Part shown: positions 8,447 through 17,691 of the stretch, one piece after another
How positions within the stretch are numbered: the stretch's first letter is position 1
Layout: the number at the start of each line of letters is the position of its first letter
DNA from: CAIMZW01 sp037130455
GTDB taxonomy: Bacteria > Actinomycetota > Actinomycetes > Nanopelagicales > Nanopelagicaceae
Reading direction: 5' to 3'
NCBI GenBank assembly: GCA_037130455.1
Contig: JBAXSZ010000002.1
Location: forward strand, 50,696-114,695
Length of the DNA stretch: 64,000 nt
Notes under the pieces: generated by a model
What the model was told of the DNA's origin: nothing
Seen by the model: the letters and a program-made list of their open reading frames with translations, nothing else
Database searches by the model: none
Translations under genes and position numbers: made by a program

Positions 8447-10186
8447 ATGAATTTTCCACAGCAAATCCCAAGTGCAATGCCAATACACCGCTACGCACCT
8501 TTCATCCCAGTAGATCTCACCGATAGAACCTGGCCGACGGTGCAAATTTCGAAAGCACCACAATGGTGCTCGGTCGATCTTCGCGATGGCAACCAAGCCT
8601 TGATTGATCCCATGGATGCCAATCGAAAAATGGCCATGTTTAAACTCTTGGTGAAGATGGGCTACAAGGAAATCGAGGTCGGGTTTCCTTCGGCAAGTCA
8701 GACCGATTTCGATTTCGTCCGAAAGATTATTGAAGAGGACTTGATTCCCGACGATGTCGTCATTCAGGTACTAACTCAAGCGCGTGAGGGCTTGATTCGT
8801 CGAACCTACGAAGCAATCAAAGGTTCAAAGCAGGCGGTAGTTCATTTGTATAACTCCACATCTACTTTGCAACGAAGAGTTGTTTTTGGATTAGATAAAG
8901 AAGGTATTAAGAAGATCGCAACAGATGGTGCCGAACTGTGTCTTCGATTGACCGACACGGTTCCTGGAACAGTTGTGTCATTCGAATATTCTCCAGAGTC
9001 CTACACAGGCACTGAACTTGAATTCGCCGTCGATGTTTGTAACGCTGTGAATGGAATTTGGCGCCCTACGCCTTCGTGGAAGAGCATCGTGAATCTTCCT
9101 GCGACTGTGGAAATGGCGACCCCCAATGTGTATGCCGATTCGATTGAATGGATGCATCGCAATCTTGCTTACCGCGACTCATTAGTTTTGAGTTTGCATC
9201 CTCATAATGATCGAGGCACCGGAGTTGCTGCCGCCGAATTGGGTTATATGGCCGGGGCGGACCGAATTGAAGGAACACTCTTTGGAAATGGTGAGCGGAC
9301 GGGAAATGTATGTCTGGTGACGTTAGGTCTGAATCTATTTAGCCAAGGTATCGATCCACATATTGATTTCTCTGATATTGATGATGTACGCCGAACTGTT
9401 GAATATTGCAATCAACTTCGGGTTCCAGAGCGCCATCCTTACGGTGGAGATCTGGTTTTTACCGCTTTTTCTGGATCCCACCAGGATGCCATTAAGAAGG
9501 GCTTTGAGCATTTGGAGCGAGATGCCAAAGCAGCAGGAAGAACCGTGGATCAGCACACGTGGGCTGTCCCTTACTTGCCCATTGATCCGAAAGATATTGG
9601 CCGCTCCTACGAAGCGGTTATTCGAGTGAATAGTCAGTCTGGCAAAGGTGGAGTTGCCTATTTGATGAAGAATGAACATCATCTAGATTTGCCCCGAAGG
9701 CTGCAGATTGAATTTAGCCAGGTAGTGCAATCAAAGACGGATGAAGAGGGCGGCGAGATTTCGGCAGATGCACTTTGGGAGATTTTCGTCGATGAGTACC
9801 TTCCTTCCAAGCTTCGACCTTGGGGTCGGTTCCGTTTAGATGGGCTTTCCCAATCTTCACATCTGGATGAAGATGTTCAACTGCAAGTGGAACTTTCGGA
9901 TTCTGGAAATGTGCAGTCGTTGCGTGGCACTGGCAACGGCCCCATCGCAGCATTTGTTGACATCATGAATTCCCATCTGGAACCGATGAAAATTCGAGTT
10001 CTGGATTACTACGAACATGCCCTCTCTGCCGGGGGAGATGCCAACGCAGCGGCCTACCTTGAATGCGAAGTTGGAGATCGAGTCTTCTGGGGCGTTGGAA
10101 TTGACCCAAGTACCACCACTGCTGCACTTAAGGCAGTCATCTCTGCAGTTAATCGCGGACTCCGCCAGCAAATCACCGTCCAATAG
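8447..10186 (+). CDS. leuA: 2-isopropylmalate synthase
   Basis: This enzyme condenses acetyl-CoA with 2-oxoisovalerate, the first committed step of leucine synthesis. The 579-aa length is that of the long actinobacterial form. The TIM-barrel domain contains WCSVDLRDGNQALIDP near residue 42 and the metal-binding LHPHNDRGTG motif. The C-terminal third (VQLQVELSDSGNVQSLRG) is the LeuA dimer domain, which normally binds leucine for feedback inhibition. An AAGGAG ribosome site precedes the ATG. Expression is probably controlled by the leader peptide and hairpin just upstream. No other leu genes are in the window, so leucine synthesis genes are dispersed. Confidence 0.96.
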   Translation: MNFPQQIPSAMPIHRYAPFIPVDLTDRTWPTVQISKAPQWCSVDLRDGNQALIDPMDANRKMAMFKLLVKMGYKEIEVGFPSASQTDFDFVRKIIEEDLIPDDVVIQVLTQAREGLIRRTYEAIKGSKQAVVHLYNSTSTLQRRVVFGLDKEGIKKIATDGAELCLRLTDTVPGTVVSFEYSPESYTGTELEFAVDVCNAVNGIWRPTPSWKSIVNLPATVEMATPNVYADSIEWMHRNLAYRDSLVLSLHPHNDRGTGVAAAELGYMAGADRIEGTLFGNGERTGNVCLVTLGLNLFSQGIDPHIDFSDIDDVRRTVEYCNQLRVPERHPYGGDLVFTAFSGSHQDAIKKGFEHLERDAKAAGRTVDQHTWAVPYLPIDPKDIGRSYEAVIRVNSQSGKGGVAYLMKNEHHLDLPRRLQIEFSQVVQSKTDEEGGEISADALWEIFVDEYLPSKLRPWGRFRLDGLSQSSHLDEDVQLQVELSDSGNVQSLRGTGNGPIAAFVDIMNSHLEPMKIRVLDYYEHALSAGGDANAAAYLECEVGDRVFWGVGIDPSTTTAALKAVISAVNRGLRQQITVQ

Positions 10187-10212
10187 CGCTATTTACCATT
10201 ACCGTGTGACCC

Positions 10213-10944
10213 GTGGCGCTTTATCGTGATCAAGCGATTGTCCTCCGTACCCAGAAATTGGGAGAGGCCGATCGCATCATCACACTTTTTACCAAGGATC
10301 ACGGTCGCCTGAGGGCTGTTGCCAAGGGAGTTCGACGAACCAAATCCAAATTTGGGGCGCGTTTAGAACCAACGAGTCATGTCGATCTTCAACTGTATAC
10401 CGGGAAGACATTCGACATTGTGACCCAGGCCGAGAGTATTGAAAACTATGGGGATGCGCTGGCCAATGATTACCAACGGTGGACAATCGCAGGAGCAATC
10501 TTGGAATCGGCTGAACGTTTTACGGCTCAGGAGCATGAGCCAGCTTTAGCTCAGTATCAACTGGTTGTTGGTTCACTCAATGCTCTAGCACATCACACCT
10601 ACGACCCTTCTTTAATCTTGGATGCCTATCTCCTCCGATCTCTTTCAGTAGCTGGATATGCGCCTTCGCTGACCAACTGTTCCAATTGTGATAAGCCGGG
10701 ACCACATAAATATTTTTCACTGGTAGGAGGTGGGTCAGTCTGCTTAGAGTGCAAGCCTTCTGCTGCTGCAACGCCAGTTCCAGAAACTCTGCGCTTGATG
10801 GCAGATTTGCAGACTGGAGATTGGAAGAGCGCGGTTACTAGTGAACTCAGGCATCGCCGCGAGGCATCAGGATTGATCGCTGCTTACCTTCAATGGCATC
10901 TTGAGCGCGGGTTACGAAGTCTGACCTTGGTGGAACGAAGTTAG
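10213..10944 (+). CDS. recO: DNA repair protein RecO
   Basis: RecO anneals single strands and loads RecA in the RecFOR pathway. The 243-aa product begins ALYRDQAIVLRTQKLGEADR, the OB-fold start of the family, followed by GVRRTKSKFGARLEP. A zinc-binding cluster of four cysteines appears as CSNCDKPG and CLEC near residues 155-185, as in most RecO proteins. The start is GTG at 10213, chosen because the family N-terminus starts there. uppS begins one base after its stop region, and recO-uppS is a frequent actinobacterial gene pair, so the two are likely co-transcribed. Confidence 0.95.
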   Translation: MALYRDQAIVLRTQKLGEADRIITLFTKDHGRLRAVAKGVRRTKSKFGARLEPTSHVDLQLYTGKTFDIVTQAESIENYGDALANDYQRWTIAGAILESAERFTAQEHEPALAQYQLVVGSLNALAHHTYDPSLILDAYLLRSLSVAGYAPSLTNCSNCDKPGPHKYFSLVGGGSVCLECKPSAAATPVPETLRLMADLQTGDWKSAVTSELRHRREASGLIAAYLQWHLERGLRSLTLVERS

Positions 10945-10945
10945 T

Positions 10946-11710
10946 ATGGCAAAGAAAATTCTGCCGCCAACGCCCCACCCATCTGGGGCCAGACCACCGA
11001 AGCTTTCGGCACATGCCATCCCACAGCACGTGGCAATAGTCATGGATGGAAATGGACGCTGGGCAAAAGCACGCGGCCTTGCTAGGACCGCCGGACATGA
11101 AGCAGGGGAAGCCTCCTTACTAGATGTGGTCCACGGCGCAATTGAGATTGGCGTCAAAGAGATCAGTGCATATGCATTTTCCACTGAAAATTGGCGACGC
11201 TCGCCAGATGAAGTGAAGTTTCTCATGGGCTTTAATCGCGATGTCATTCGGCGTCGACGCGATGAAATGAATTCTTTGGGGGTTCGAGTTCGATGGGTGG
11301 GTAGGCCACAAAGATTATGGCGCAGCGTTGTTGAAGAGTTGAAAATAGCGGAAGAGATGACCGCTTCCAATAAAGTTTTAACTTTAAATATGTGTGTCAA
11401 TTATGGGGGGCGTGCTGAAATTTCCGATGCTATGAAAAAACTGGCGCAGGCTGTTTCGGATGGTGAGATAGATCCAGACCAAGTCTCGGAAAAAGTAATA
11501 AAGAAATTTCTTTATTCACCCTCCATGAGGGATGTGGATTTATTTCTTCGATCCTCTGGGGAGCAAAGAACCAGTAATTTCCTGATGTGGCAAAGCGCTT
11601 ATGCTGAAATGGTTTTTATGGATGTTTTATGGCCCGATGTTGATCGTCGGACCTTATGGAGAGCAATCGAAATTTATGCGGAGCGGGAACGCAGATTTGG
11701 TAAAGCCTGA
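10946..11710 (+). CDS. uppS: Polyprenyl diphosphate synthase (cis-prenyltransferase)
   Basis: This cis-prenyltransferase makes the polyprenyl carrier lipid used for cell wall synthesis. The 254-aa product carries the signature HVAIVMDGNGRWAKARG with the catalytic Asp at residue 34, then YAFSTENWRRSPDEV and the C-terminal RSSGEQRTSNFLMWQSAYAE motif. Chain length (undecaprenyl or decaprenyl, as in mycobacteria) cannot be read from sequence. The gene starts right after recO and abuts, tail to tail, the convergent zur gene (11710 against 11711), leaving no room for a conventional terminator between them. Confidence 0.94.
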   Translation: MAKKILPPTPHPSGARPPKLSAHAIPQHVAIVMDGNGRWAKARGLARTAGHEAGEASLLDVVHGAIEIGVKEISAYAFSTENWRRSPDEVKFLMGFNRDVIRRRRDEMNSLGVRVRWVGRPQRLWRSVVEELKIAEEMTASNKVLTLNMCVNYGGRAEISDAMKKLAQAVSDGEIDPDQVSEKVIKKFLYSPSMRDVDLFLRSSGEQRTSNFLMWQSAYAEMVFMDVLWPDVDRRTLWRAIEIYAERERRFGKA

Positions 11711-12079
11711 TTAGCAGGCGTTACAAATTCCAAAGATTTCAGCGGTATGGCCGATCTCGCGAAATCCATTCTCGGCGCCTGCTTGTTCGGCCCACTTTTC
11801 AATAACGCCACCTTCGATCTCCACGGTCTTGCCACAACTCTTGCAGACTAAATGGTGGTGATGAGAGGCTCCGCACAATCTAAATATTGCCTCGCCATCT
11901 TCCTTGCGCAAGATATCCACTGTATTTGCATCGACCAAAGATTGCAGCGCTCGATAGACGGTAGTTAATCCAATAGATTCAGAATCGCGATTGAGAACAA
12001 GGTGTAACTCTTGAGCGCTAGCAAAACCGCCAACTCGTTCTAGCCCAGCCAAAACTTTGTTGTTGGATTTCTTACTCAT
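11711..12079 (-). CDS. zur: Fur-family transcriptional regulator, probably Zur
   Basis: This 122-aa protein is a Fur-family metal-dependent repressor. A winged-helix domain (VLAGLERVGGFASAQEL, then LTTVYRALQSLV) is followed by the metal-binding dimer domain with HHHH at residues 73-76 and two CxxC pairs, Cys79/Cys82 and Cys119/Cys122, that form the structural zinc site. I assign it to Zur because its start overlaps the stop of a ZIP zinc transporter by 4 bases, and because a Zur-type palindrome lies upstream of that transporter. The ATG at 12079 gives the normal family N-terminus. Fur or another metal specificity is possible but less likely. Confidence 0.85.
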   Translation of the reverse strand: MSKKSNNKVLAGLERVGGFASAQELHLVLNRDSESIGLTTVYRALQSLVDANTVDILRKEDGEAIFRLCGASHHHHLVCKSCGKTVEIEGGVIEKWAEQAGAENGFREIGHTAEIFGICNAC

Positions 12080-12810
12080 AGTGAATTCACGACGATCCAC
12101 ATCGTCAGAACCCCCACCAAGGTCGCAACCATCGTCATTTTGGATGGATGTCTTGAGTGGGCTTCTGGCAAAATGTGCGAAGTTGCGATGTAGATAATGA
12201 AGCCGGAAAAGATCGACAGGTAGATCGCTAACCACGGCATACTGATAGCGATACTGGTTCCTATTGTCGCCCCGCCAATTCGAGCAACTGCATCCACGAT
12301 GAGAAGCAATTTAGCCCGCGAGCTCCACGCATCGCCTTTAACGAGCATAGCCACAGTATTGAGACCATCGCTAAAAGCGTGTACTAACAAAGCGAGGAAT
12401 ACCGCAAAACCAAATGCACTGCTCACTTGAAAGGCTAAGCCAAGGGCCACGCCATCTAGGAATACATGGCCAGCCATCGCAACCGCACCGAGAGCGCCCG
12501 CAATATTTCCATGATGCACATGGTCATGGTCGTAATCGGATTCAGCAGGTTCATGCGAGCCGGCAAATTGTTCAAAGAAGTGCAGCGCCAGAAAACCAGC
12601 AACAAATCCAATTGTTACTGCTGGAAGTTTTCCGATCGTGAGGGTGGCATTGGCAAAAATTTCAGGCAAGAGATCGAAGGCGACCAACCCCAGAAGTAGG
12701 CCAGCGGCTAGGCCAAGGACTAAATGGAAGCGATCTCGGCTGCGCAAGGCCACATATCCGCCTAAAGTCGTGGCCATAACCGTTACCGCAGCGAGTGCAA
12801 TTGCCATCAT
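12076..12810 (-). CDS. ZIP-family zinc transporter
   Basis: This 244-aa membrane protein belongs to the ZIP (zinc/iron-regulated) transporter family and probably imports zinc. About seven to eight hydrophobic segments are visible. Conserved ZIP motifs in the metal path include HVFLDGVALGLAF and HAFSDGLNTVA, with Asp/His residues in helices. A histidine-rich cytoplasmic loop (HEPAESDYDHDHVHHGN) lies between helices, as in many ZIP proteins. It is co-transcribed with zur through a 4-base overlap. A perfect palindrome resembling a Zur box sits 19 bases upstream of its ATG, so repression by the zur product under zinc-replete conditions is likely. Confidence 0.88.
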   Translation of the reverse strand: MMAIALAAVTVMATTLGGYVALRSRDRFHLVLGLAAGLLLGLVAFDLLPEIFANATLTIGKLPAVTIGFVAGFLALHFFEQFAGSHEPAESDYDHDHVHHGNIAGALGAVAMAGHVFLDGVALGLAFQVSSAFGFAVFLALLVHAFSDGLNTVAMLVKGDAWSSRAKLLLIVDAVARIGGATIGTSIAISMPWLAIYLSIFSGFIIYIATSHILPEAHSRHPSKMTMVATLVGVLTMWIVVNSL

Positions 12811-12828
12811 GTCGGAACCATACCCAAA

Positions 12829-12851
12829 ATGAAAATGGTTGTCATTTTCAT
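12829..12851. promoter_or_regulatory. Putative Zur box (perfect 9-5-9 palindrome)
   Basis: ATGAAAATG (12829-12837) and CATTTTCAT (12843-12851) are exact reverse complements separated by GTTGT. The half-sites match the actinobacterial Zur consensus (TGAAAAT / ATTTTCA core), although the centre is a few bases wider than the usual box. It lies between the divergent ZIP-zur operon (start 12810) and a small ABM-like gene (start 12879 or 12885), close enough to both starts to repress both promoters. Confidence 0.75.
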
Positions 12852-12878
12852 TTATTCATGGGTGAGGTCAGGTAGCCT

Positions 12879-13157
12879 GTGAACATGATCGCAATCGCTC
12901 GTTTCGCCATTCCCGCTAGTGAGGCGGTCCAGTTTCTGGCCAGCGCCGATCTAGCCTTAGCCGCTCTCTCTGCTTGCCCGGGGTATCTGATGGGGCAGGC
13001 TGGACAAAATACTGATGACCCCAATCTCTGGACTTTGGTAACTCTTTGGGAGAATGTCGGTTCATACCGACGGGCGCTAGGTAACTACGACGTCAAAATG
13101 GAATCCATTCCCTTGCTGGCCCGAGCAATAGATGAGCCCGGAGCCTACGTCCGCTAA
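12879..13157 (+). CDS. Antibiotic biosynthesis monooxygenase-like small protein
   Basis: This 92-aa protein resembles the dimeric alpha-beta barrel of the ABM family, whose members act as small monooxygenases or heme-related proteins. The pattern of a first strand (IAIARFAIP), a helix, then CPGYLMGQAGQ and LWTLVTLWENVGSYRRAL is typical. It could start at GTG 12879 or at ATG 12885. It is divergent from the ZIP-zur operon and shares a promoter region holding the Zur-like palindrome, so it may respond to zinc. No catalytic residues are diagnostic in this family, so the function stays open. Confidence 0.6.
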   Translation: MNMIAIARFAIPASEAVQFLASADLALAALSACPGYLMGQAGQNTDDPNLWTLVTLWENVGSYRRALGNYDVKMESIPLLARAIDEPGAYVR

Positions 13158-13258
13158 GAAAGTCATTTTATGCGCACCCCCGGCCAACCTCACGGGTAGA
13201 ATTACCACTTCTTGCGACCAGCAAGGGTAAAGCCGACAGCCAGCCGGATGGAGAAATT

Positions 13259-14638
13259 ATGGCCGCAGATCGTTTAGAAACAATTGTCAGCCTCGCAAAG
13301 CGTCGAGGATTCGTTTACCCCTCCTCCGAAATATATGGTGGTCTTCGGGCCGCTTGGGATTACGGCCCTTTGGGCGTTGAATTAAAGAATAATGTGAAGC
13401 GCCAATGGTGGAAGGCGATGGTCCAGGGTCGCGAAGATGTAGTCGGGCTGGATTCTTGCGTCATCTTGGCAAAAGAGGTCTGGCAAGCATCAGGTCACGT
13501 GGAAACTTTTTCAGATCCCTTGACCGAATGCACTGCGTGTCATAAGCGGTATCGAGCAGACCATTTAGAAGAAGCATTTGAAGCAAAGAACGGTCGCGCT
13601 CCTGTTTCGCTAGAAGAATTGAACTGCCCTAACTGTGGCAATAAAGGTAAATTTACTGTGCCACGACAATTCAGTGGACTTCTGAAAACTTTCCTTGGTG
13701 CCGTGGAGGATGAATCTGGAATGGCATTTCTTCGGCCAGAAACAGCACAAGGAATTTTTATCAACTTTGAAAATGTTGCCACCACATCCCGAAAGAAGCC
13801 ACCCTTTGGAATCGGCCAAATTGGCAAGTCCTTCCGAAATGAAATTACTCCAGGAAACTTTATTTTCCGAACTCGCGAATTCGAGCAGATGGAAATGGAA
13901 TTTTTTGTAGTTCCCGGTACTGACGAGGAATGGCATCAATATTGGATTGATACTCGCTTGGCTTGGTACACAAACCTAGGAATCAATCCGGATCGCCTTC
14001 GACTATTCGAACATCCAAAAGAGAAGCTCTCGCATTATTCAAAACGTACTGTGGATATTGAATATAAATTCGAGTTCGCTGGCACTCAGTGGGGTGAGCT
14101 AGAAGGAATTGCGAGCCGGACTGACTTTGATTTAAAGGCACACAGTGCGGCATCTGGAAAAGACCTCTCCTGGTTTGATCAAGAAAAAAATGAGAGGTGG
14201 GTTCCTTTCGTCATCGAACCTGCTGCGGGTGTAGATCGATGCGCTCTCACATTTATGATGGATGCATTCACTGAAGATGAAGCTCCTAATGCCAAAGGCG
14301 AGATGGAAAAACGCGCTGTTATGAAATTAGATTATCGACTGGCGCCGATCAAGGTGGCGGTTTTACCACTTTCTAGAAATGCTGATCTTTCGCCTAAAGC
14401 CCGAGATCTAGCTGCCCAATTGCGTCAAAATTGGTCCGTTGATTTCGATGATTCTGGAGCCATTGGCCGTCGATATCGTCGACAAGATGAAATTGGAACT
14501 CCGTATTGCATCACTATCGATTTTGAAACCTTGGAAGATAATGCAGTAACAATTCGTCATCGGGACACTATGGCCCAGGAGCGAATTTCTATTGACCAGG
14601 TTACGAATTACTTGGCTCCGAAGTTATTAGGGTGCTAG
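13259..14638 (+). CDS. glyS: Glycyl-tRNA synthetase (alpha2 type)
   Basis: This enzyme charges tRNA-Gly with glycine. The 459-aa protein is the single-chain dimeric class II type. It begins ETIVSLAKRRGFVYPSSEIY and contains RPETAQGIFINF (near residue 160), FGIGQIGKSFRNEITPGNF (class II motif 2) and a C-terminal HGTP anticodon-binding domain (APIKVAVLPLS). A zinc-binding set is present as CTACHKRY and CPNCGNKG. A GGAG ribosome site precedes the ATG. The stop overlaps the GTG start of dusB by 7 bases, indicating translational coupling. Confidence 0.96.
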   Translation: MAADRLETIVSLAKRRGFVYPSSEIYGGLRAAWDYGPLGVELKNNVKRQWWKAMVQGREDVVGLDSCVILAKEVWQASGHVETFSDPLTECTACHKRYRADHLEEAFEAKNGRAPVSLEELNCPNCGNKGKFTVPRQFSGLLKTFLGAVEDESGMAFLRPETAQGIFINFENVATTSRKKPPFGIGQIGKSFRNEITPGNFIFRTREFEQMEMEFFVVPGTDEEWHQYWIDTRLAWYTNLGINPDRLRLFEHPKEKLSHYSKRTVDIEYKFEFAGTQWGELEGIASRTDFDLKAHSAASGKDLSWFDQEKNERWVPFVIEPAAGVDRCALTFMMDAFTEDEAPNAKGEMEKRAVMKLDYRLAPIKVAVLPLSRNADLSPKARDLAAQLRQNWSVDFDDSGAIGRRYRRQDEIGTPYCITIDFETLEDNAVTIRHRDTMAQERISIDQVTNYLAPKLLGC

Positions 14639-15804
14639 CAAAAACGACTACTGCGCCACTTCGCCTTCCCATTGGAAATGGGGGATTCGCCAACGGGGAA
14701 GTGGTTCTCAATACTCCTGTGGTTCTGGCCCCCATGGCTGGAATCACCAATTCGGCTTTTAGAACGCTCTGTCGTGAACAAGGTGCTGGTCTATTTGTTT
14801 CGGAGATGGTCACTGCTCGTGCACTGATTGAACGTCACCCCGAGACGATGCGGTTGATCACACCTGGAGAAGGAGAAACGCCTCGTTCGGTTCAGTTGTA
14901 TGCAGTGGATCCCAACATCGTTTCACATGCCGTAACCATGTTAATGAAGGAAAATTTAGCCGACCATATCGATTTAAACTTTGGCTGTCCGGTTCCTAAG
15001 GTCACTAGGAGGGGAGGCGGTGCCGCCCTGCCTTTCAAACGAAATCTCTTTTCCCAGATCGTCGGTTCAGCTGTCCGAGCCGCGAAACCTTATGGTGTCC
15101 CCGTTACCGTAAAGATGCGAATCGGAATTGATTCAGATCATCTGACCTATTTAGAAGCAGGAAAATCCGCAGCAGAGCAAGGCGTCGCCTGGGTAGCACT
15201 CCATGCTCGCACTGCTTCGCAGATGTATGAAGGCAAGGCGGACTGGAGCACTATCAAAGCTTTAGTGGAACATTTGGCACCTACAGGAGTTCCCGTTTTG
15301 GGCAATGGTGATATTTGGACGGGCGCAGATGGTCTTCGAATGATGAATGAAACCGGCTGTGCTGGCGTAGTTGTTGGTAGGGGTTGTTTAGGACGACCGT
15401 GGCTTTTTTCAGATTTGGTGTCTTCGCTATCAGATTCTGAAAATCAAGCAGCGCCCACGCTGCACGAAGTTCGTGCGATTATCGCTCGACATGCACGACT
15501 TCTTGTTATCTTTTTTGAAAATGAAGGTCGGGCCATGCGAGATTTAAGAAAACATATGGCTTGGTACTTAAAGGGATTTTCGGTTCCTCGAGAAATTCGT
15601 TCACGTTTTGGAATGGTGGTTTCCTTGAGCGAATTAGATTATCTTCTGGCCCAACTAGATGATCAATCTTATCCAGTGGGCATCGGCGATGCTCCTCGCG
15701 GGAGAACTAGTCACGGAAAAGCCGTTTCGCTTCCCGACGGTTGGCTCAATGATCCAGATGAAATACCTGCAATAACTATTGATGATTCGGTTTCTGGCGG
15801 TTAG
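14632..15804 (+). CDS. dusB: tRNA-dihydrouridine synthase
   Basis: This flavin enzyme reduces specific uridines in the tRNA D-loop. The 390-aa protein has an FMN-binding TIM barrel starting VVLAPMAGITNSAFRTLC and the catalytic cysteine in NFGCPVPKVTRRGGGAAL. LHARTASQMYEG and VVVGRGCLGRPWLF are later family motifs. The GTG start lies inside the end of glyS, and a DUF218 gene follows 2 bases after the stop. The C-terminal tail of about 50 residues is unremarkable. DusB is the class usual for Actinobacteria. Confidence 0.92.
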   Translation: MLAKTTTAPLRLPIGNGGFANGEVVLNTPVVLAPMAGITNSAFRTLCREQGAGLFVSEMVTARALIERHPETMRLITPGEGETPRSVQLYAVDPNIVSHAVTMLMKENLADHIDLNFGCPVPKVTRRGGGAALPFKRNLFSQIVGSAVRAAKPYGVPVTVKMRIGIDSDHLTYLEAGKSAAEQGVAWVALHARTASQMYEGKADWSTIKALVEHLAPTGVPVLGNGDIWTGADGLRMMNETGCAGVVVGRGCLGRPWLFSDLVSSLSDSENQAAPTLHEVRAIIARHARLLVIFFENEGRAMRDLRKHMAWYLKGFSVPREIRSRFGMVVSLSELDYLLAQLDDQSYPVGIGDAPRGRTSHGKAVSLPDGWLNDPDEIPAITIDDSVSGG

Positions 15805-15806
15805 CC

Positions 15807-16433
15807 ATGTTTCTTTTCAAAATAATTCGCAGGGCTTTTTCCATTCTAGGATTGCTTATCATCATCGTTCCACTGTTCATTTCATATCAAATATGGAGCG
15901 CTGGAAATTTGGCCAAGACAGTCAGAAGTGATGTCATTGTGGTACTTGGTGCGGCGCAATTTAACGGTCGACCCACTCCAGTACTTCAAGCAAGAATCGA
16001 TGAGGCGTTTCGGATTTACCAAGTTGGATATTCGAAGCGGATAATCACAGTTGGGGCCGGAGCGCCGGGGGACCGCACCACCGAAGCGATGAGCAGTTAC
16101 CTCAACCTTGTTTCAAAGAAAGTTCCAAAGAATCGGTTGACGGATATCCCTATAGGTCGAGACACCTTATCTAGCACGGCGGCATATGTAGCAGTAATGA
16201 AGGCCCACTCTTGGAATAGCGTCATTATCGTCACTGACCCGCTTCACTGTTACAGAGCAGTTTCGATGGCTCAAGATTTAGGGGTACGCGCGAGCTGTTC
16301 CCCGGCTAACAATCAGATGCCAATTTTCAGCGCCGGTGGTATCAAGTACTTAGTCCGTGAAACTGGCGCTTACCTGGCTTACAAGACAACTAATCGAATC
16401 GGCATTCACCTCTCTGATCACCTAAAGAAGTAG
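15807..16433 (+). CDS. YdcF/SanA-like DUF218 membrane protein
   Basis: This 208-aa protein has one N-terminal transmembrane helix (ILGLLIIIVPLFISYQIW) followed by an extracytoplasmic DUF218 domain. The domain starts with VIVVLGAAQFNGRPTPVLQ and includes ITVGAGAPGDRTTEA and VIIVTDPLHCYRA. Relatives (SanA, ElyC, YdcF) are linked to envelope integrity or carrier-lipid metabolism, but the biochemical role is not settled. It lies between dusB and dgt on the same strand, separated by 2 and 13 bases, and is probably co-transcribed with both. Confidence 0.8.
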   Translation: MFLFKIIRRAFSILGLLIIIVPLFISYQIWSAGNLAKTVRSDVIVVLGAAQFNGRPTPVLQARIDEAFRIYQVGYSKRIITVGAGAPGDRTTEAMSSYLNLVSKKVPKNRLTDIPIGRDTLSSTAAYVAVMKAHSWNSVIIVTDPLHCYRAVSMAQDLGVRASCSPANNQMPIFSAGGIKYLVRETGAYLAYKTTNRIGIHLSDHLKK

Positions 16434-16446
16434 ACTGAATAACCTT

Positions 16447-17682
16447 ATGGTGCTTCGATCTGCTCACGAACGTGAAGGTTATGGCGATTTTGATCGCGAA
16501 AGATTTATTGACGAGCCGGCTAAACGCCCTGGAAGAACCGAATTTGCTCGCGACCGGGCCCGAATCATTCACTCCTTTGCGCTTCGCCGTTTAGCGGCAA
16601 AGACTCAAGTTGCCGTTCCTTGGGCTGCAGATTTTCCTCGAACCCGGCTTTCTCATTCGCTGGAATGTGCCCAAGTAGGTAGAGAATTGGGAGAAGCACT
16701 TGGCGCCGACCCCGATCTGATGGAAGGCGCTTGTCTTGCTCACGATATTGGTCATCCACCTTTCGGGCATAACGGTGAGGATGCCCTAAACCTCATTGCG
16801 CAAAGTTGTGGTGGTTTTGAAGGCAACGCGCAAAGTTTTCGACTGCTGGTGCGACTGGAAGCTAAAACAGTTACGCCGTTAGGTCGATCAGTTGGACTAA
16901 ATCTAACTAGGTCCTCACTTGATGCGGCCACCAAGTATCCCTGGCCGCGTAATAAGCACCAACGGAAATTTGGCGTTTACGATGACGACAAAGAAATCTT
17001 TAATTGGATGAGAACAGACGCTCCCGAAGGCAGAACTTCTATCGAGGCCCAAATAATGGATTGGTCCGATGATGTTGCTTATTCAGTGCACGATTTTGAA
17101 GATGCATTGGTGTCTGGTCAAGTTAAGTTACATTTTTTGAAAAATGATTTGCCTGAAATTTTTTCAGTTGCTCAAAATTCTTATCTCCAAGATGTCACAA
17201 TGTCAGAAATTGAAGAGGCTCTCACAAATTTACAAGGTCTATCATGCTGGCCGCTGGATTACGATCGAAGCCATCTTCACTTGGCCAGATTGAAAGACTT
17301 GGCTAGTCAACTTATTGGTCGGTTTGCTTTCGCTGCAGAGCAAGAAACTCGCCATCAATTTGGTGATGGAGATTTGACCCGCTACCGGGCTGATTTGTTG
17401 GTCCCGAGGGCTCAGCGAGTGGAAGTTGCCTTACTTAAAGCCATTGGCGGCTTGTACGTGATTTCGGCGGAATCTTCGCAAAAGCGCTACTCCGATCAAC
17501 AAATACTCATCCACGAATTAGTTGAATTAGTAGCTAAAGGTGCACCTGCCACCTTGGAATCTTTTTTTCTAGAAGATTGGAATCAGGCGCAAGATGATGC
17601 GCAGCGCCTTCGAGTCGTCATTGATCAGATCGCTTCATTGACAGACCCAGGTGCCTACGCACTTCATAGCCACTTGAAATAG
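16447..17682 (+). CDS. dgt: Deoxyguanosinetriphosphate triphosphohydrolase-like protein
   Basis: This is an HD-domain phosphohydrolase, expected to cleave dNTPs to nucleosides and triphosphate. The 411-aa product carries the signature RTRLSHSLECAQVGREL and the metal-binding HD pair in CLAHDIGHPPFGHNGED, with a third metal aspartate in IMDWSDDVAYSVHDFEDA. The family is normally annotated as dGTPase type 2. It directly precedes dnaG (9-base gap), the usual actinobacterial arrangement, which fits a role in nucleotide control around replication. Confidence 0.93.
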   Translation: MVLRSAHEREGYGDFDRERFIDEPAKRPGRTEFARDRARIIHSFALRRLAAKTQVAVPWAADFPRTRLSHSLECAQVGRELGEALGADPDLMEGACLAHDIGHPPFGHNGEDALNLIAQSCGGFEGNAQSFRLLVRLEAKTVTPLGRSVGLNLTRSSLDAATKYPWPRNKHQRKFGVYDDDKEIFNWMRTDAPEGRTSIEAQIMDWSDDVAYSVHDFEDALVSGQVKLHFLKNDLPEIFSVAQNSYLQDVTMSEIEEALTNLQGLSCWPLDYDRSHLHLARLKDLASQLIGRFAFAAEQETRHQFGDGDLTRYRADLLVPRAQRVEVALLKAIGGLYVISAESSQKRYSDQQILIHELVELVAKGAPATLESFFLEDWNQAQDDAQRLRVVIDQIASLTDPGAYALHSHLK

Positions 17683-17691
17683 GATGGACTC

